A DNA stretch of 36,898 nucleotides from a virus. The stretch lies in IMG/VR virus record IMGVR_UViG_3300032116_000628, positions 1 to 36,898 of that record; one strand, 5' to 3'. Within the stretch, counting starts at the first letter, position 1. Every line of letters starts with the position of its first letter. Shown here one piece after another: positions 21,275 through 31,300 of the stretch. The position numbers and the translations under genes were made by a program. A model generated the notes under the pieces. That model searched no databases, had not been told where the DNA came from, and saw only the letters and a program-made list of their open reading frames with translations.

Positions 21275-22425
21275 TATGTTACACCCACAGAAAATCTAAA
21301 TTCAATATAGTTACTGGTGTTTGGACTTTTAATGATAGTCTCTGCGTCACTTGTTTTAACTACTGAATACCCAGTGAGACCATACAATGGGTTAGTAGTA
21401 GCAATATTTTCCAAACGAAGAGCATCAAGGGCAATGTAATAATCATCTGATGGAGTATCAGAAACTAATGCACAAGCATATATTTTTACAACAGTTACAG
21501 CATTCCATGTAAACCCTTGTGTCTGATATAGTTCTTGTAGTTGTTTCTTAATTACAAAATATCTATTTGTAGAAAAATCATATGTTCCACCAGTACCGCT
21601 TCCATTTTCAAGTTCTATTTCAAATCTTGCAAACTCACCGCTATTTTCAGTATCTGTTTCTGCAAAATCTACCAAAATTCTAACGGTATCTGGAACTAAA
21701 GATGAACCGCCATCTTTACTAATAATAGAAAATGCAAGCCTAAGTTCATCTATTGGAGAGTTTCTTGTAAAGTTAACATCTGCTCCAGTTAGGTGTATGT
21801 GATTTGATCCTGACTCAATAACAAAATGACCTTCTGCGCTTCCAGTAGAAGAATCAATAGTTAGGTCTGCATCATCTCCACGAATTAAAATAATATTATT
21901 TAAAAATCTACAACGCTCATATCTTTCTGGTCTTGGTGATTTAAAAAATATTGAGTTATCTGCATTTGTTTGAAATACTTTGTTTGATGTTGCAATAATA
22001 TTATTGTTATCTGGATCATCAAGTGGACTTGTAATAGTTGGAATTGATGTTGCAGCAACATTTGTGTGATACTGCCAGTTTTCACCCTGAGTAAAAGCAA
22101 AAACTGTTTTGCTATCAAAGGCTCCAGCAGATGGGTTAGATCCTGCTGAATAAAGACCTATCTCAGAAATCTCATATCTTTCTTCTGTAGGTAATTCTGC
22201 TGTAAGAACTATCTTTTCTGTGCCGCTTTCATTTACGAATCCTCTTGATGAAATTGGTACACGAAACATCTCAAAGTCTAGGTTTTGTTTTGTAGCATAG
22301 TTACCGTATGGATCAGATGTATCCAAGGGCTGTGCTCCGCATCCTATAGCAATATAAGAAGCATAGGCTGGTGCCTGCCCAATAAGATATTTACCAATGA
22401 TGGATTTGCCTGTGTTTGTAATCAT
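21274..22425 (-). CDS. Tail-fibre or baseplate-type tail protein
   Basis: 383 residues. N-terminal part MITNTGKSIIGKYLIGQAPAYASYIAIGCGA and ELPTEERYEISEIGLYSAG is a type seen at the start of tail-fibre or minor tail proteins of many actinobacterial and cyanobacterial phages. The rest is beta-rich with many Asp/Asn/Ser turns (about 180-380), consistent with a jelly-roll-like, possibly receptor-binding part. ATGA overlap with the upstream gene. Confidence 0.7.
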   Translation of the reverse strand: MITNTGKSIIGKYLIGQAPAYASYIAIGCGAQPLDTSDPYGNYATKQNLDFEMFRVPISSRGFVNESGTEKIVLTAELPTEERYEISEIGLYSAGSNPSAGAFDSKTVFAFTQGENWQYHTNVAATSIPTITSPLDDPDNNNIIATSNKVFQTNADNSIFFKSPRPERYERCRFLNNIILIRGDDADLTIDSSTGSAEGHFVIESGSNHIHLTGADVNFTRNSPIDELRLAFSIISKDGGSSLVPDTVRILVDFAETDTENSGEFARFEIELENGSGTGGTYDFSTNRYFVIKKQLQELYQTQGFTWNAVTVVKIYACALVSDTPSDDYYIALDALRLENIATTNPLYGLTGYSVVKTSDAETIIKSPNTSNYIEFRFSVGVT

Positions 22426-23435
22426 AATTCCGCCTCATATATTGTACCACCTGTAGTAATTTCAACCTCTATCTGCTCATCTTCTTGAAGATTAACAGCC
22501 TCTACAATCAAGTCCCCAGTTTGTGTGTCTATATATACGTGTTCTTCATCTGGTCCGCCACCAACTATGGGAACCTTAGATTCAAACTTTATAGCAAAGT
22601 TTTGAAAATATTTATCTGAGGTAGCCTGAATTGCCAAAATATTATTTGGATTATATTCTTGTTGAATTTGTGTTAAATTTTTAATAGGTTGATAAATAAT
22701 TTGCTGACCATTTACCGTATCATTTCTAGCAACATTAATTAATTCTTGACCACCAATGTTTTCAAAAATAAGATCAGACATAATCTGAATTGGAACTGCT
22801 TCTTCGTCAAATAAAATAGTATCTATTGGTGCAGTTTTAACTGGAGGGGGTGGTGGAGTTTGTGTAACTGGGCTAATATTTGATGGTTGAGAAACAATGG
22901 TAGATGGAGTAAGTGGAATAGGATCGGGAGTAGGTGAATAGGTTGTGTTAGAAGGAGTATTATCTCTTTCAGATAATGCCCTTCTCCTTCTTTCTTCTTC
23001 TTCTGCTCTTTTTATTTCTTCTTCTGCTCTTCTAATTGCGTCATCTTGTTGAGCCTTTGCTTGTGCTTCTCTTGCACGACGCAATGCTTCCTGTGCTTCA
23101 GCAACAGCAATTCTTGCATCATCTTGAGCCTTTTTAGCCAATGCCCTTTGTTGTGCAAGTTCTTTATCTTCTGCTGCTCTTTTTGCTGCTAACTCTGCTG
23201 CTTTTTGTGCCGCTTCTGCCGCCTTTGCTTCTGCTATTTTTGTTTTTTCATCTACAACAGTACTTTGTCTTTCTCCAGAACGATATGACTGATACTCCTG
23301 CATTGATCTTTCTTCTGCCATTCTAAATCTACCAGGATTGAAAGAACTATTGACTGCTGGTGCTTTTTCAGACTGTTTTGCTGGTGCTGGCTCGCCTCCA
23401 CCATCAATAAGCATTTGACCAAAATTAAAAAACAT
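22422..23435 (-). CDS. Structural tail protein with long coiled coil and Pro linker
   Basis: 337 residues. Three parts: an Ala/Lys/Glu/Arg coiled coil (about 60-155, with AEAQEALRRAREAQAKAQ and EEEERRRR), a Ser/Thr/Pro linker (about 160-205, PPPPPVK), and a compact C-terminal domain (about 208-337, with AVPIQIMSDLIFENIGGQELINV). Such a rod plus head could join the hub to fibres. Position between hub and fibre genes supports this. Family not recognised. Confidence 0.65.
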   Translation of the reverse strand: MFFNFGQMLIDGGGEPAPAKQSEKAPAVNSSFNPGRFRMAEERSMQEYQSYRSGERQSTVVDEKTKIAEAKAAEAAQKAAELAAKRAAEDKELAQQRALAKKAQDDARIAVAEAQEALRRAREAQAKAQQDDAIRRAEEEIKRAEEEERRRRALSERDNTPSNTTYSPTPDPIPLTPSTIVSQPSNISPVTQTPPPPPVKTAPIDTILFDEEAVPIQIMSDLIFENIGGQELINVARNDTVNGQQIIYQPIKNLTQIQQEYNPNNILAIQATSDKYFQNFAIKFESKVPIVGGGPDEEHVYIDTQTGDLIVEAVNLQEDEQIEVEITTGGTIYEAEL

Positions 23436-23436
23436 T

Positions 23437-26400
23437 TTATACCTCGCTTAAATACAGCATCATATTAGGACCTGTATTATTTCTTGAGTATTCAATATTA
23501 TATATTACAAATCTATCGCTAGTTGGTGCCACCAAGTCAAGACCTTCTTGGTTTTTATAGTTAATTGTAACTATGTCTCCAAGTTGAAGTGTTGGCAAAG
23601 AATAAATGTTCATACCAACAGATTTTTTGGGAACCATAATTTTATTAATAATCCAACCCATCAAAGCATCTGCATCATCTTGTGTTTGAATATACGGAGT
23701 ATCAATGCTAAATTCATTTTTACCATATATTAATCTACTTAGTTTAATATCATCGTATTTTGCTTTTTCTACTAACGGAGAATATAGCAATGCGGTTCCA
23801 CTAAATGGTGGATCAGACAGGTTGCTCTTTTTGCTAAAGTATTCATCTACTGTTAATTCATAGGTAGTGTCTTGTGTAAATGCTACACCCTGAATTCTTA
23901 AATAGTTACCGCTTGTTTCATCAAGAACTAAAGCCTTGTCTGAAGCATTAAATATTAAGAACTCAGCCCCGTATGAGTCAGCCTGGAATCCAGAAACTGA
24001 GTATCCTTTAATGCGGTTAAAGGTTGGAGACATTTGTGCATACAACGCTGGGTATGCTTTGTCATATCTAATATCAAAATATGCACACTCACGCATAATG
24101 CTTCCAAATTCATCAAAGTACATATTATATTTTGGTGGTTGTTGTGCACTAATTCCAGAAAGGTAGGTTCCTTGAATAATACCACTCATGGCATATTTAC
24201 GGAAAGATTCATTAGCATCAATTTGCTTATCTCCAAAAACAGCAGATAATGTTTCTCCAACTGTGAAAACTGTATTCTGTGAATAATTTTCAGATAGTGC
24301 ATATACGTGCTCAAACATACATCTAGAAGAGCCACGAGTAAATAAAGCCATATTATTATAAATAGGTAGTGGATCTGGATCATCAATAATTTTAATTAGT
24401 CTATTATTAATATATAAGTAGAATCTTCTTGTTTTTCCTATGTCTTGATATTCTACTGATAGGTCGTATACCGTTGGTTTATCTTCTCCAGCCATTCTGT
24501 ATTGACCAGTAAATCTACCGTCATCAACAATAATATTTGTAATACCGCCCCACAATTTAATTGGAATAGCATTGTCATTTGCAGATTCTTTTTTTACTTT
24601 ATAAAATACAACATTGTTAATGTTTCTTTCAGCCTGACCATTTTTATCAAGTTTTAGATAAGATTCAACGTTTGTTTCTGTTAATGCTACTATTTCAAAA
24701 TAATATCCATTGTTTGTTTCTGGATTAAGTAATACGGCTATACCGCCAGATCCTCCACCAATGCTAACATTTTGATTTGGTTGTACACCATTAACCTGAT
24801 AGTATGAAGTAGATCCAATAGGTGTTTGACCACGGGTTTCATTATTTTCAATTTTTCCAATAATTCTAATTCGTGTACCAAAATTTTTATAGGCACCGTT
24901 TAGATTTTTATAAACATATGAAACAAAGTTTAGTGGAGTTTCTGTAGTTTTAAATGATGGTCCATTCATAACAAGAGCAGATGACTGAATTGTTCCAGTT
25001 TGTGTAGACTTTAAGTTATTTACTGTAGTTTCAGTTAAATAGTTTGTAGCCATAAAGTTTTTAATAATACCATTCCTTGTGGTTTGACGAGCAAGAGTAT
25101 TGTTTACTCCAGCAGCACCTGTTGTAGTTGCTGGTCTAGTTACATCATCATCAAGTGTGGTGGTAAATAAGTATTGAGTTTGCATGTTACATCCACGAAC
25201 ATAATCATTGTTAGACCAATAATCGCTAATTCCAGCAGTGTGTTCAACGACTGGAGTTCCAAATTGACCCCTTCCGTGCTCATATACTGGTCCAGGTTGC
25301 AATCTTGCAATTCCATCAACTGTTTCATAATATGGTGTAGAAAATATTCTAATTAGTCCAGTTGGATATATTTTTCCATTAAATGGGAGCGATGCAAAAT
25401 ATCTTTGATACTCTTGATTATTGCTTATCCAAACATTTCCAATTCCTGTAATATTAAATTCAGCAGCATCATATTTAATAACTTCCCCATTAGAATATAG
25501 ATAACCCTGATATCTTGTAAGCCAATAAATATTTTCACCAAGATCCATAGTATTATTAATTACAACACCGTTGACTACCGTTGGAAGTTGATTTGATAAA
25601 TTTGAATTAAGGGGCATAGCACCAAGAACATAGTTGCCTTGTTTAGATGCAACCTCATTTATTGTTTTAGTTGCTTCATCGCCTGCTACTTCCCATAAAA
25701 GAACTGGCTTATAGATCCAAGTTTTATCACGATCAACCATAGTTGCTTCTCTAATACTTCCATAAGAACGTTGAATATATCTAGTTGTATAGTTAATCTT
25801 TCCATCATTATATACACGTTTATCTTCAGATGCAATTGAAAGAATGTTGGGAAGATTGCCAGATGTTGCATTTTGTATAACACCTTCATTTGTTTGATTA
25901 TTAGAACCAGAAAGAATGAAGTCTATTGATCTATCATCTGCGTCTGGCATTAAGTAATCTTTACTCATTACAACAAAATTATTGTATTCATCAAAAAACA
26001 TTGCTGTTTGCGTTGCAATAGCAAGTTGATTTAAAATCTCTGCTACGTTTTGATCTGGAGCAACAAAGAAATATGGAATAATTGGATCTGACTCTCCCGT
26101 AATTCTTTTAAATGTATAGTTAGTAAAACCAATATAGTCAAGAATAGTACATATAGCCATACTTAGTGATGTTTGCGTCATTAAAAGTCTTGGAGCAGCG
26201 ACAGATTCTAGATAAAAATAAAAGTCACGAAGATTAATAGATACTGTACCAGCAGTTATGTCTGCTTGCGGGATACCCTCTGAGTAAAGTGTTTTAATTG
26301 GAATATAGTAATCAAAACCATTAACATTCATTATAATTTCATAAAAATTAAATTTAATATTTTTACGAAGGTATCCAGAAATAATGCTATCTTCATTATT

Positions 26401-27747
26401 AGCATTGAAAGCCTGATCATCATCAAAAATATTTATTGATCCAGTAGATGCAAGCAATTGACCAACTGGAAGAGATGTGACTCCAACATCTGATAAGATT
26501 TTAGTAACCTTGTAGTCTATTACTTTATCTGATATATTTCCAACTAGCCTTGGAGACATTTCAATAAGATCAAATGTTGTATCAAATTTGTTCATTGTCT
26601 CTACAATAACTCTTATTCCTTGTAAATATACAAACTCTCTATAAACAGTTCCGCTATTTACTGGATCTGTAAATTGATCTGGATTGGTAAAGTCTGTTAC
26701 AAAACTTGTATTGCTACCAATTGTTTCAGAACCTAGTTGCCATCCATATGTTGGGGTAAATTGTTCATAATCTTCCCCAGTCCATATATAAAATGTTCCT
26801 CTGTCCCCTTCATTTTCTACAACTAAATATGCATATCCATTTATAGTAGATTCTGGAAGTAGGGTGCTAGAAGCAAGTTGTTCTGTAAAAATAAATATGT
26901 CTTTATATGCATCTGGAATAATTAGCCCATAGTGAATTTCAAGATATCCATCAACTCCAATAATAGGAGTTCCATCACTTCTGGTTGTACTTTCGGTAAA
27001 CGAAATAGCATCAGACCAATTGTTATTTATTAAATATTGTATTTTCCATCTTGCTGGAGTTGTTTTGTTAGCATTACCATATAGTGGGTCATTAAAAGAT
27101 CCAGAGGCTGTTTTAAAAGGTCCAAGATCCACAGAGCCAACATTAGTCTGCATTTTTAGTACAACTCTATTTGCTGGCACCTGATTTTTATAAACAACAA
27201 ACGGTACAGCATCATCTATGTAATTAAGACCATTTAATTTTTTATTTGAAACACCATACTCTACATTATCTTCTGTTCTATATGAAGTCCAGTATCTAAA
27301 TTCATCATAGCGTGATGGCATATAGTATCTTGGTCTTTGTGCCATACTTGCTCCAGAATTTGCTAAATATCGTCCACCAAAATATAGTGGTTTATTAATT
27401 CCAGATCTTGGTCTAAATGGTTTCAAGCAGTCTTCCAAAGAATAAATCATTTTCATTTTTTCTTTTTGAAGAGTAAATTGCTGAGGAACACCAGAGTTGG
27501 TAAACCCATTATCAATAACTACATCTGCGTCAGTTGCACCAGTGTAGTAATTACCAGCATCTAAATTATCAAAAGTATTTGGAAGTGTTGCATAAGTAGA
27601 CCCAAGAGTTGTTGGACGATAACGATAGTTTCCAACCTTAAAAATATTATCTGGCATATTCATATTCCATTCAGCAAGTACTAGAGACTTTAACTGAACT
27701 GTTGCAGATGTTTCTAGATGGGTCTTTAATGCTTCACTTACAAACAT
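23437..27747 (-). CDS. Tail tip/hub protein (Tal-like), 1436 residues
   Basis: GAGGT ahead of the ATG. Mostly beta. A hub-like segment near 525-605 (MAICTILDYIGF, FVAPDQNVAEILNQLAIATQ, FFDEYNNFVVMSKDYL) resembles the gp27/Tal fold of tail hubs. A lectin/concanavalin-like middle (about 930-1170) contains YYFEIVALTETN and YDLSVEYQDIGKTRRFYLYIN. The end (LPTLQLGDIVTINYK...DRFVIYNIEY) is typical of the last domain of hub proteins. It lies after the Dit-like gene, in the usual order tape measure, Dit, Tal. It closes the tail tube and likely anchors receptor-binding proteins. Confidence 0.78.
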   Translation of the reverse strand: MFVSEALKTHLETSATVQLKSLVLAEWNMNMPDNIFKVGNYRYRPTTLGSTYATLPNTFDNLDAGNYYTGATDADVVIDNGFTNSGVPQQFTLQKEKMKMIYSLEDCLKPFRPRSGINKPLYFGGRYLANSGASMAQRPRYYMPSRYDEFRYWTSYRTEDNVEYGVSNKKLNGLNYIDDAVPFVVYKNQVPANRVVLKMQTNVGSVDLGPFKTASGSFNDPLYGNANKTTPARWKIQYLINNNWSDAISFTESTTRSDGTPIIGVDGYLEIHYGLIIPDAYKDIFIFTEQLASSTLLPESTINGYAYLVVENEGDRGTFYIWTGEDYEQFTPTYGWQLGSETIGSNTSFVTDFTNPDQFTDPVNSGTVYREFVYLQGIRVIVETMNKFDTTFDLIEMSPRLVGNISDKVIDYKVTKILSDVGVTSLPVGQLLASTGSINIFDDDQAFNANNEDSIISGYLRKNIKFNFYEIIMNVNGFDYYIPIKTLYSEGIPQADITAGTVSINLRDFYFYLESVAAPRLLMTQTSLSMAICTILDYIGFTNYTFKRITGESDPIIPYFFVAPDQNVAEILNQLAIATQTAMFFDEYNNFVVMSKDYLMPDADDRSIDFILSGSNNQTNEGVIQNATSGNLPNILSIASEDKRVYNDGKINYTTRYIQRSYGSIREATMVDRDKTWIYKPVLLWEVAGDEATKTINEVASKQGNYVLGAMPLNSNLSNQLPTVVNGVVINNTMDLGENIYWLTRYQGYLYSNGEVIKYDAAEFNITGIGNVWISNNQEYQRYFASLPFNGKIYPTGLIRIFSTPYYETVDGIARLQPGPVYEHGRGQFGTPVVEHTAGISDYWSNNDYVRGCNMQTQYLFTTTLDDDVTRPATTTGAAGVNNTLARQTTRNGIIKNFMATNYLTETTVNNLKSTQTGTIQSSALVMNGPSFKTTETPLNFVSYVYKNLNGAYKNFGTRIRIIGKIENNETRGQTPIGSTSYYQVNGVQPNQNVSIGGGSGGIAVLLNPETNNGYYFEIVALTETNVESYLKLDKNGQAERNINNVVFYKVKKESANDNAIPIKLWGGITNIIVDDGRFTGQYRMAGEDKPTVYDLSVEYQDIGKTRRFYLYINNRLIKIIDDPDPLPIYNNMALFTRGSSRCMFEHVYALSENYSQNTVFTVGETLSAVFGDKQIDANESFRKYAMSGIIQGTYLSGISAQQPPKYNMYFDEFGSIMRECAYFDIRYDKAYPALYAQMSPTFNRIKGYSVSGFQADSYGAEFLIFNASDKALVLDETSGNYLRIQGVAFTQDTTYELTVDEYFSKKSNLSDPPFSGTALLYSPLVEKAKYDDIKLSRLIYGKNEFSIDTPYIQTQDDADALMGWIINKIMVPKKSVGMNIYSLPTLQLGDIVTINYKNQEGLDLVAPTSDRFVIYNIEYSRNNTGPNMMLYLSEV

Positions 27748-27748
27748 T

Positions 27749-28387
27749 TTAGACCTCTTCCAGGGTTACCGATATATTCCAAAGATCAAAATTGCTGCCG
27801 CCACGTTTTACGACGGAATAATTAAAATCTGCAAAGTAAACCTGAATAATTTCGTTATATTGTGCCAAATGACTAAATGCTGAGTTGTCATCACCAAAAT
27901 TAGAGTACTTATCATATGCTAGATACATCCAAAATGGTCCAGGATGATTGTTATACCAATCTAATATTTCTACTCCACCAGCACCACCATCTGATGTAAA
28001 CTCTTGTGTAATGTTTTGATAAGGTGAAATACCAGTTGCAGGATCAAATTCTGCATTTTGAAAAAATGAACGGGATGGTAAAAGATTCCAAGAAAAACTA
28101 ATAGTCATTTTATCTGCAATGTGATATGAACGCATACGACCATTAATTGTTCTTTGGCGTTGCTCAATTCTTTGTGGCGTAAAACTCATTTCTCCACGAT
28201 TATCATCGGACAATATTAAAAACTGATCAATTAGGTCTGGATCTGTTCCCCCTGGAACATCTGCGCCAACCTCATATCCATTTGGAACATATATTCCACT
28301 AGTTAGTGTTCCAGCATTATTGGACCATAAAATACCCTGTGGACGCTGATATCTTTTTCTACCTGTTAAGTATGCTGCCGTTGCCAT
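27749..28387 (-). CDS. Distal tail (Dit-like) / minor tail protein
   Basis: 212 residues, starting within the tape measure stop. Beta-rich with ISFSWNLLPSRSFF (about 95-108), GVEILDWYNNHPGPFWMYLAYD (about 140-160) and the end VVKRGGSNFDLWNISVTLEEV, an arrangement seen in Dit-like or tail-completion proteins that lie between tape measure and hub genes. Forms the ring to which the hub attaches. The call rests chiefly on position and fold impression. Confidence 0.62.
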   Translation of the reverse strand: MATAAYLTGRKRYQRPQGILWSNNAGTLTSGIYVPNGYEVGADVPGGTDPDLIDQFLILSDDNRGEMSFTPQRIEQRQRTINGRMRSYHIADKMTISFSWNLLPSRSFFQNAEFDPATGISPYQNITQEFTSDGGAGGVEILDWYNNHPGPFWMYLAYDKYSNFGDDNSAFSHLAQYNEIIQVYFADFNYSVVKRGGSNFDLWNISVTLEEV

Positions 28388-31300
28388 TATGCCCTCTGGT
28401 TTCTAATTCTTTGTGCATCAATATATTTAATTTCATTCATAACTGCCTTGGCAATTCTGTCTGGACTTGCATTTGTTCCACCAACAGTTATGCCAACATT
28501 ATAATTATACACTGTGTTGGAATTGTCATTAATAGAAGAACTTGTGCTATTGGTTGGCATAGCAAATACATTATTTGGTGCAGATACACTATAAACTGGA
28601 GAGTTCATTTCTCTACCAATCATTGATGGATATTTTGCATCATTTAGTGCATTTAAGAATGGAGCAAATGCTCCTGCAGATTTTTTATTTACTACAAATT
28701 CTCCAGGTGTCAATAGGGCTGGAACTTTGTCTGTCATTCCTACTCCAGGAACAAAACCTCCTGCAGCCATCTTTCTAATAAAACCACCATACATTTTCTT
28801 TTTAGGAATAATGAAAGCGCCACCAAATGGCATATTTGCTTTTGCAACCGTATTGCTTCCAGTTGATTTTGGTGCAGGAAGTTTGATTGATGGCATACTT
28901 GCTTTTGGTACAGTATTACTTCCAGTTGATTTAATAATTGATGCCCCGCCAAATGGCATAGAAGATTTTGGAATTGTGTTGCTTGACTTTCCTCCAACAA
29001 GATTGGATCCAGAGGCACCTTTTCCTCCACCCTTTGGAAGAGCGCCAGTTGGTCTTTTTGGCAGATCTTTCTTTGTACCAGAATCTTTCTTTGTACCAGA
29101 ATCTTTCTTTGTACCAGAATCTTTCTTTCCAGAGTCTGTTTTTGCTCCTGTGTCTCCATCTCCAGAATCTCCGTCACCGCCATCACCATCTCCGCCACCG
29201 CCTCCACCGCCACCACTTCCTGCAGCAGCAAGAGCGGCAGCAAGTGCCATGGCAGCCTGAATAGCAGCCTGAATTTTGGAAATAATAGTGTCAATTTTTC
29301 CAGCAGTAGCGGTAAGTAAATTATTTGTCATAGTAATTACATCATTAAATTCACCCTGTTTAATTTTTTCTAAATCAAGAGCAAGTTGTGCATCTCTCCA
29401 AGCCTCACGTTGCACCTCTAGTTTTGCTAATTCTGCAGCCTTTTGATCATTAATTTTTTGTAGATTAAGTTCATGCTTTAACCTTTGCTGCTCAAGATTA
29501 TAAATTTGTGTATTTTGAATACCATAAATAATATCTTCAACAAGTTTAATATCATTTAGTTTTGCTTCACGCCTTTCTTCAAGAACATAGATAGCATCTT
29601 CACGAATACGAATTTCTTCTTGCTTAAGTGCACGGGCTTGTTCTAGTTTATATATTGCATCTTGTTTAATAAGTATTCTTGCCTGTACCGCTTCACGAGC
29701 CTCTTCTAGAGCAAAAACCTGCTGGCTAATCTGGAATTGTCTTGCCTCTACCTGCTCTCTTGTCATACCATCAGCAGTACGAAGACCACCTAGTTCTGCT
29801 TGACGTGCTGCATCTAACACTCCACCAGCACGACGTGATGCAGACTCTGCAGATTGTGCTCTCATTTCTTGAGCAGCCTGAGCAGCAGCAGAAATATCGC
29901 CTTGTGTTAATGCATCAGCAAGGCTGATTTGACTCTTTTGCTGTGCAATAATTTCTTGATTAATCTCAGAAACTTTATTGAGTGCTTCAGCCTGTGCATC
30001 ATACTTTTCGTTTATTGCCTGTGCAGCCTTATCCATTAATGTCATTGCATTTGCAAGATCTGATGACTCCTCTTGTAGGGCTGCAATAGGTCGCTCAAAA
30101 TCAATTTCAATTCCACGCTGTAGCGTATCAATAGTCTTTTGAATATCTTCAATAGGACGAGTAAACTGCATTTCAATTTCTCTAGAAATATCACTAATCT
30201 CTTCTTGTAGTATTTCTATTGGACGAGTTATTTCAAGTTCAATATTACGCTGTGCTAAATCAATACTACGTTGATATTCATCAATACTACGTTTTGCTGT
30301 TTGAATTTGACGATCAATTGCATCAATTGAATCTTGTTCAGCCTTGATAACATTTTCATATCTATCATCAATTTCAGCCTCAAGAATATCAAAATATTGA
30401 TTAGCCTTACTCATCATTTCATCAAAGAATTCACGCTGACCTTCTGGGGTAGCCATCTGAATCTGAATCTTAATAGCCTTTTCTTCTTTAAATGAATCAA
30501 GAAGTTTCTTAACTTTTTCAGCATCTACCTTGCCATTCTTTAAACCTTCAGTTAGCCATTTCATTAATTCTGGATTATCCATTACACGATTAATGTCTTC
30601 AAGTTTCATTCCCATGCCGCTCAATTGTGGAATGACTTGAGCAAAACTCTTATTGAGTTTATTTTCAGTATTAAGATTTGTAAAGAACTCTCTAATAGCA
30701 GCAGACTGAGCCTTCTTTTCAATTTTTTCCATAAGATCTGTTAATTGTTTTAATTGTCCTGGTTTAATTTTTCCAGTAGCAATACCAAGGGCAATTGTAG
30801 AATCGCTTGCATACTTAAGAGCCGTTCCTGCATCCATACCAGATTTTTCTAAAATCTTAAATGCTTTTGCCTGCATTAGCAAATCTTTGTTTTGTGCACG
30901 TAATGCTTCAAGAGCCTTTTGGAATGCAGACTTTTCTCCATCTCCACTAGTAACTGCATTTTTCTTTTTTTCTTCTTCTATCACCTTGTTAACTGTAGCC
31001 ATATACTTGTCATATGCCTGAGTTAATCCATAAACACCTCTAGCATGACGCATTGCTGCATCTGCGCCAGTTGCACCAAGATCAGCAAGCACGGAACTGC
31101 CTTCGCTAAGAATTCCAGCACTTATCAAAGTAAGAACCATCATTTGTTGTTTTGCGGTAGATAAATTGTCCAAGAACTTAGAAGCATCAACATTTAGTTC
31201 AGTGAATATCTTAGTTAAAACTAGTTTTCTTTGTGCTGCATCTAAAGCAAACACTCTACTAGTAACCTGATCAATAGACTGCGTAAACTGTTCGCTAGTA

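Noticed and set aside
29065-29133. CRISPR-like direct repeats
   Set aside because: 18-bp units are head to tail without spacers and encode a hexapeptide in frame.
28727-29294. Plus-strand 177-residue frame and a minus-strand 184-residue frame within the tape measure C-terminus
   Set aside because: Both are low-complexity shadows of the Gly/Asp and TKKDSG repeats; the tape measure frame continues through with its conserved VPALLTPGE motif.
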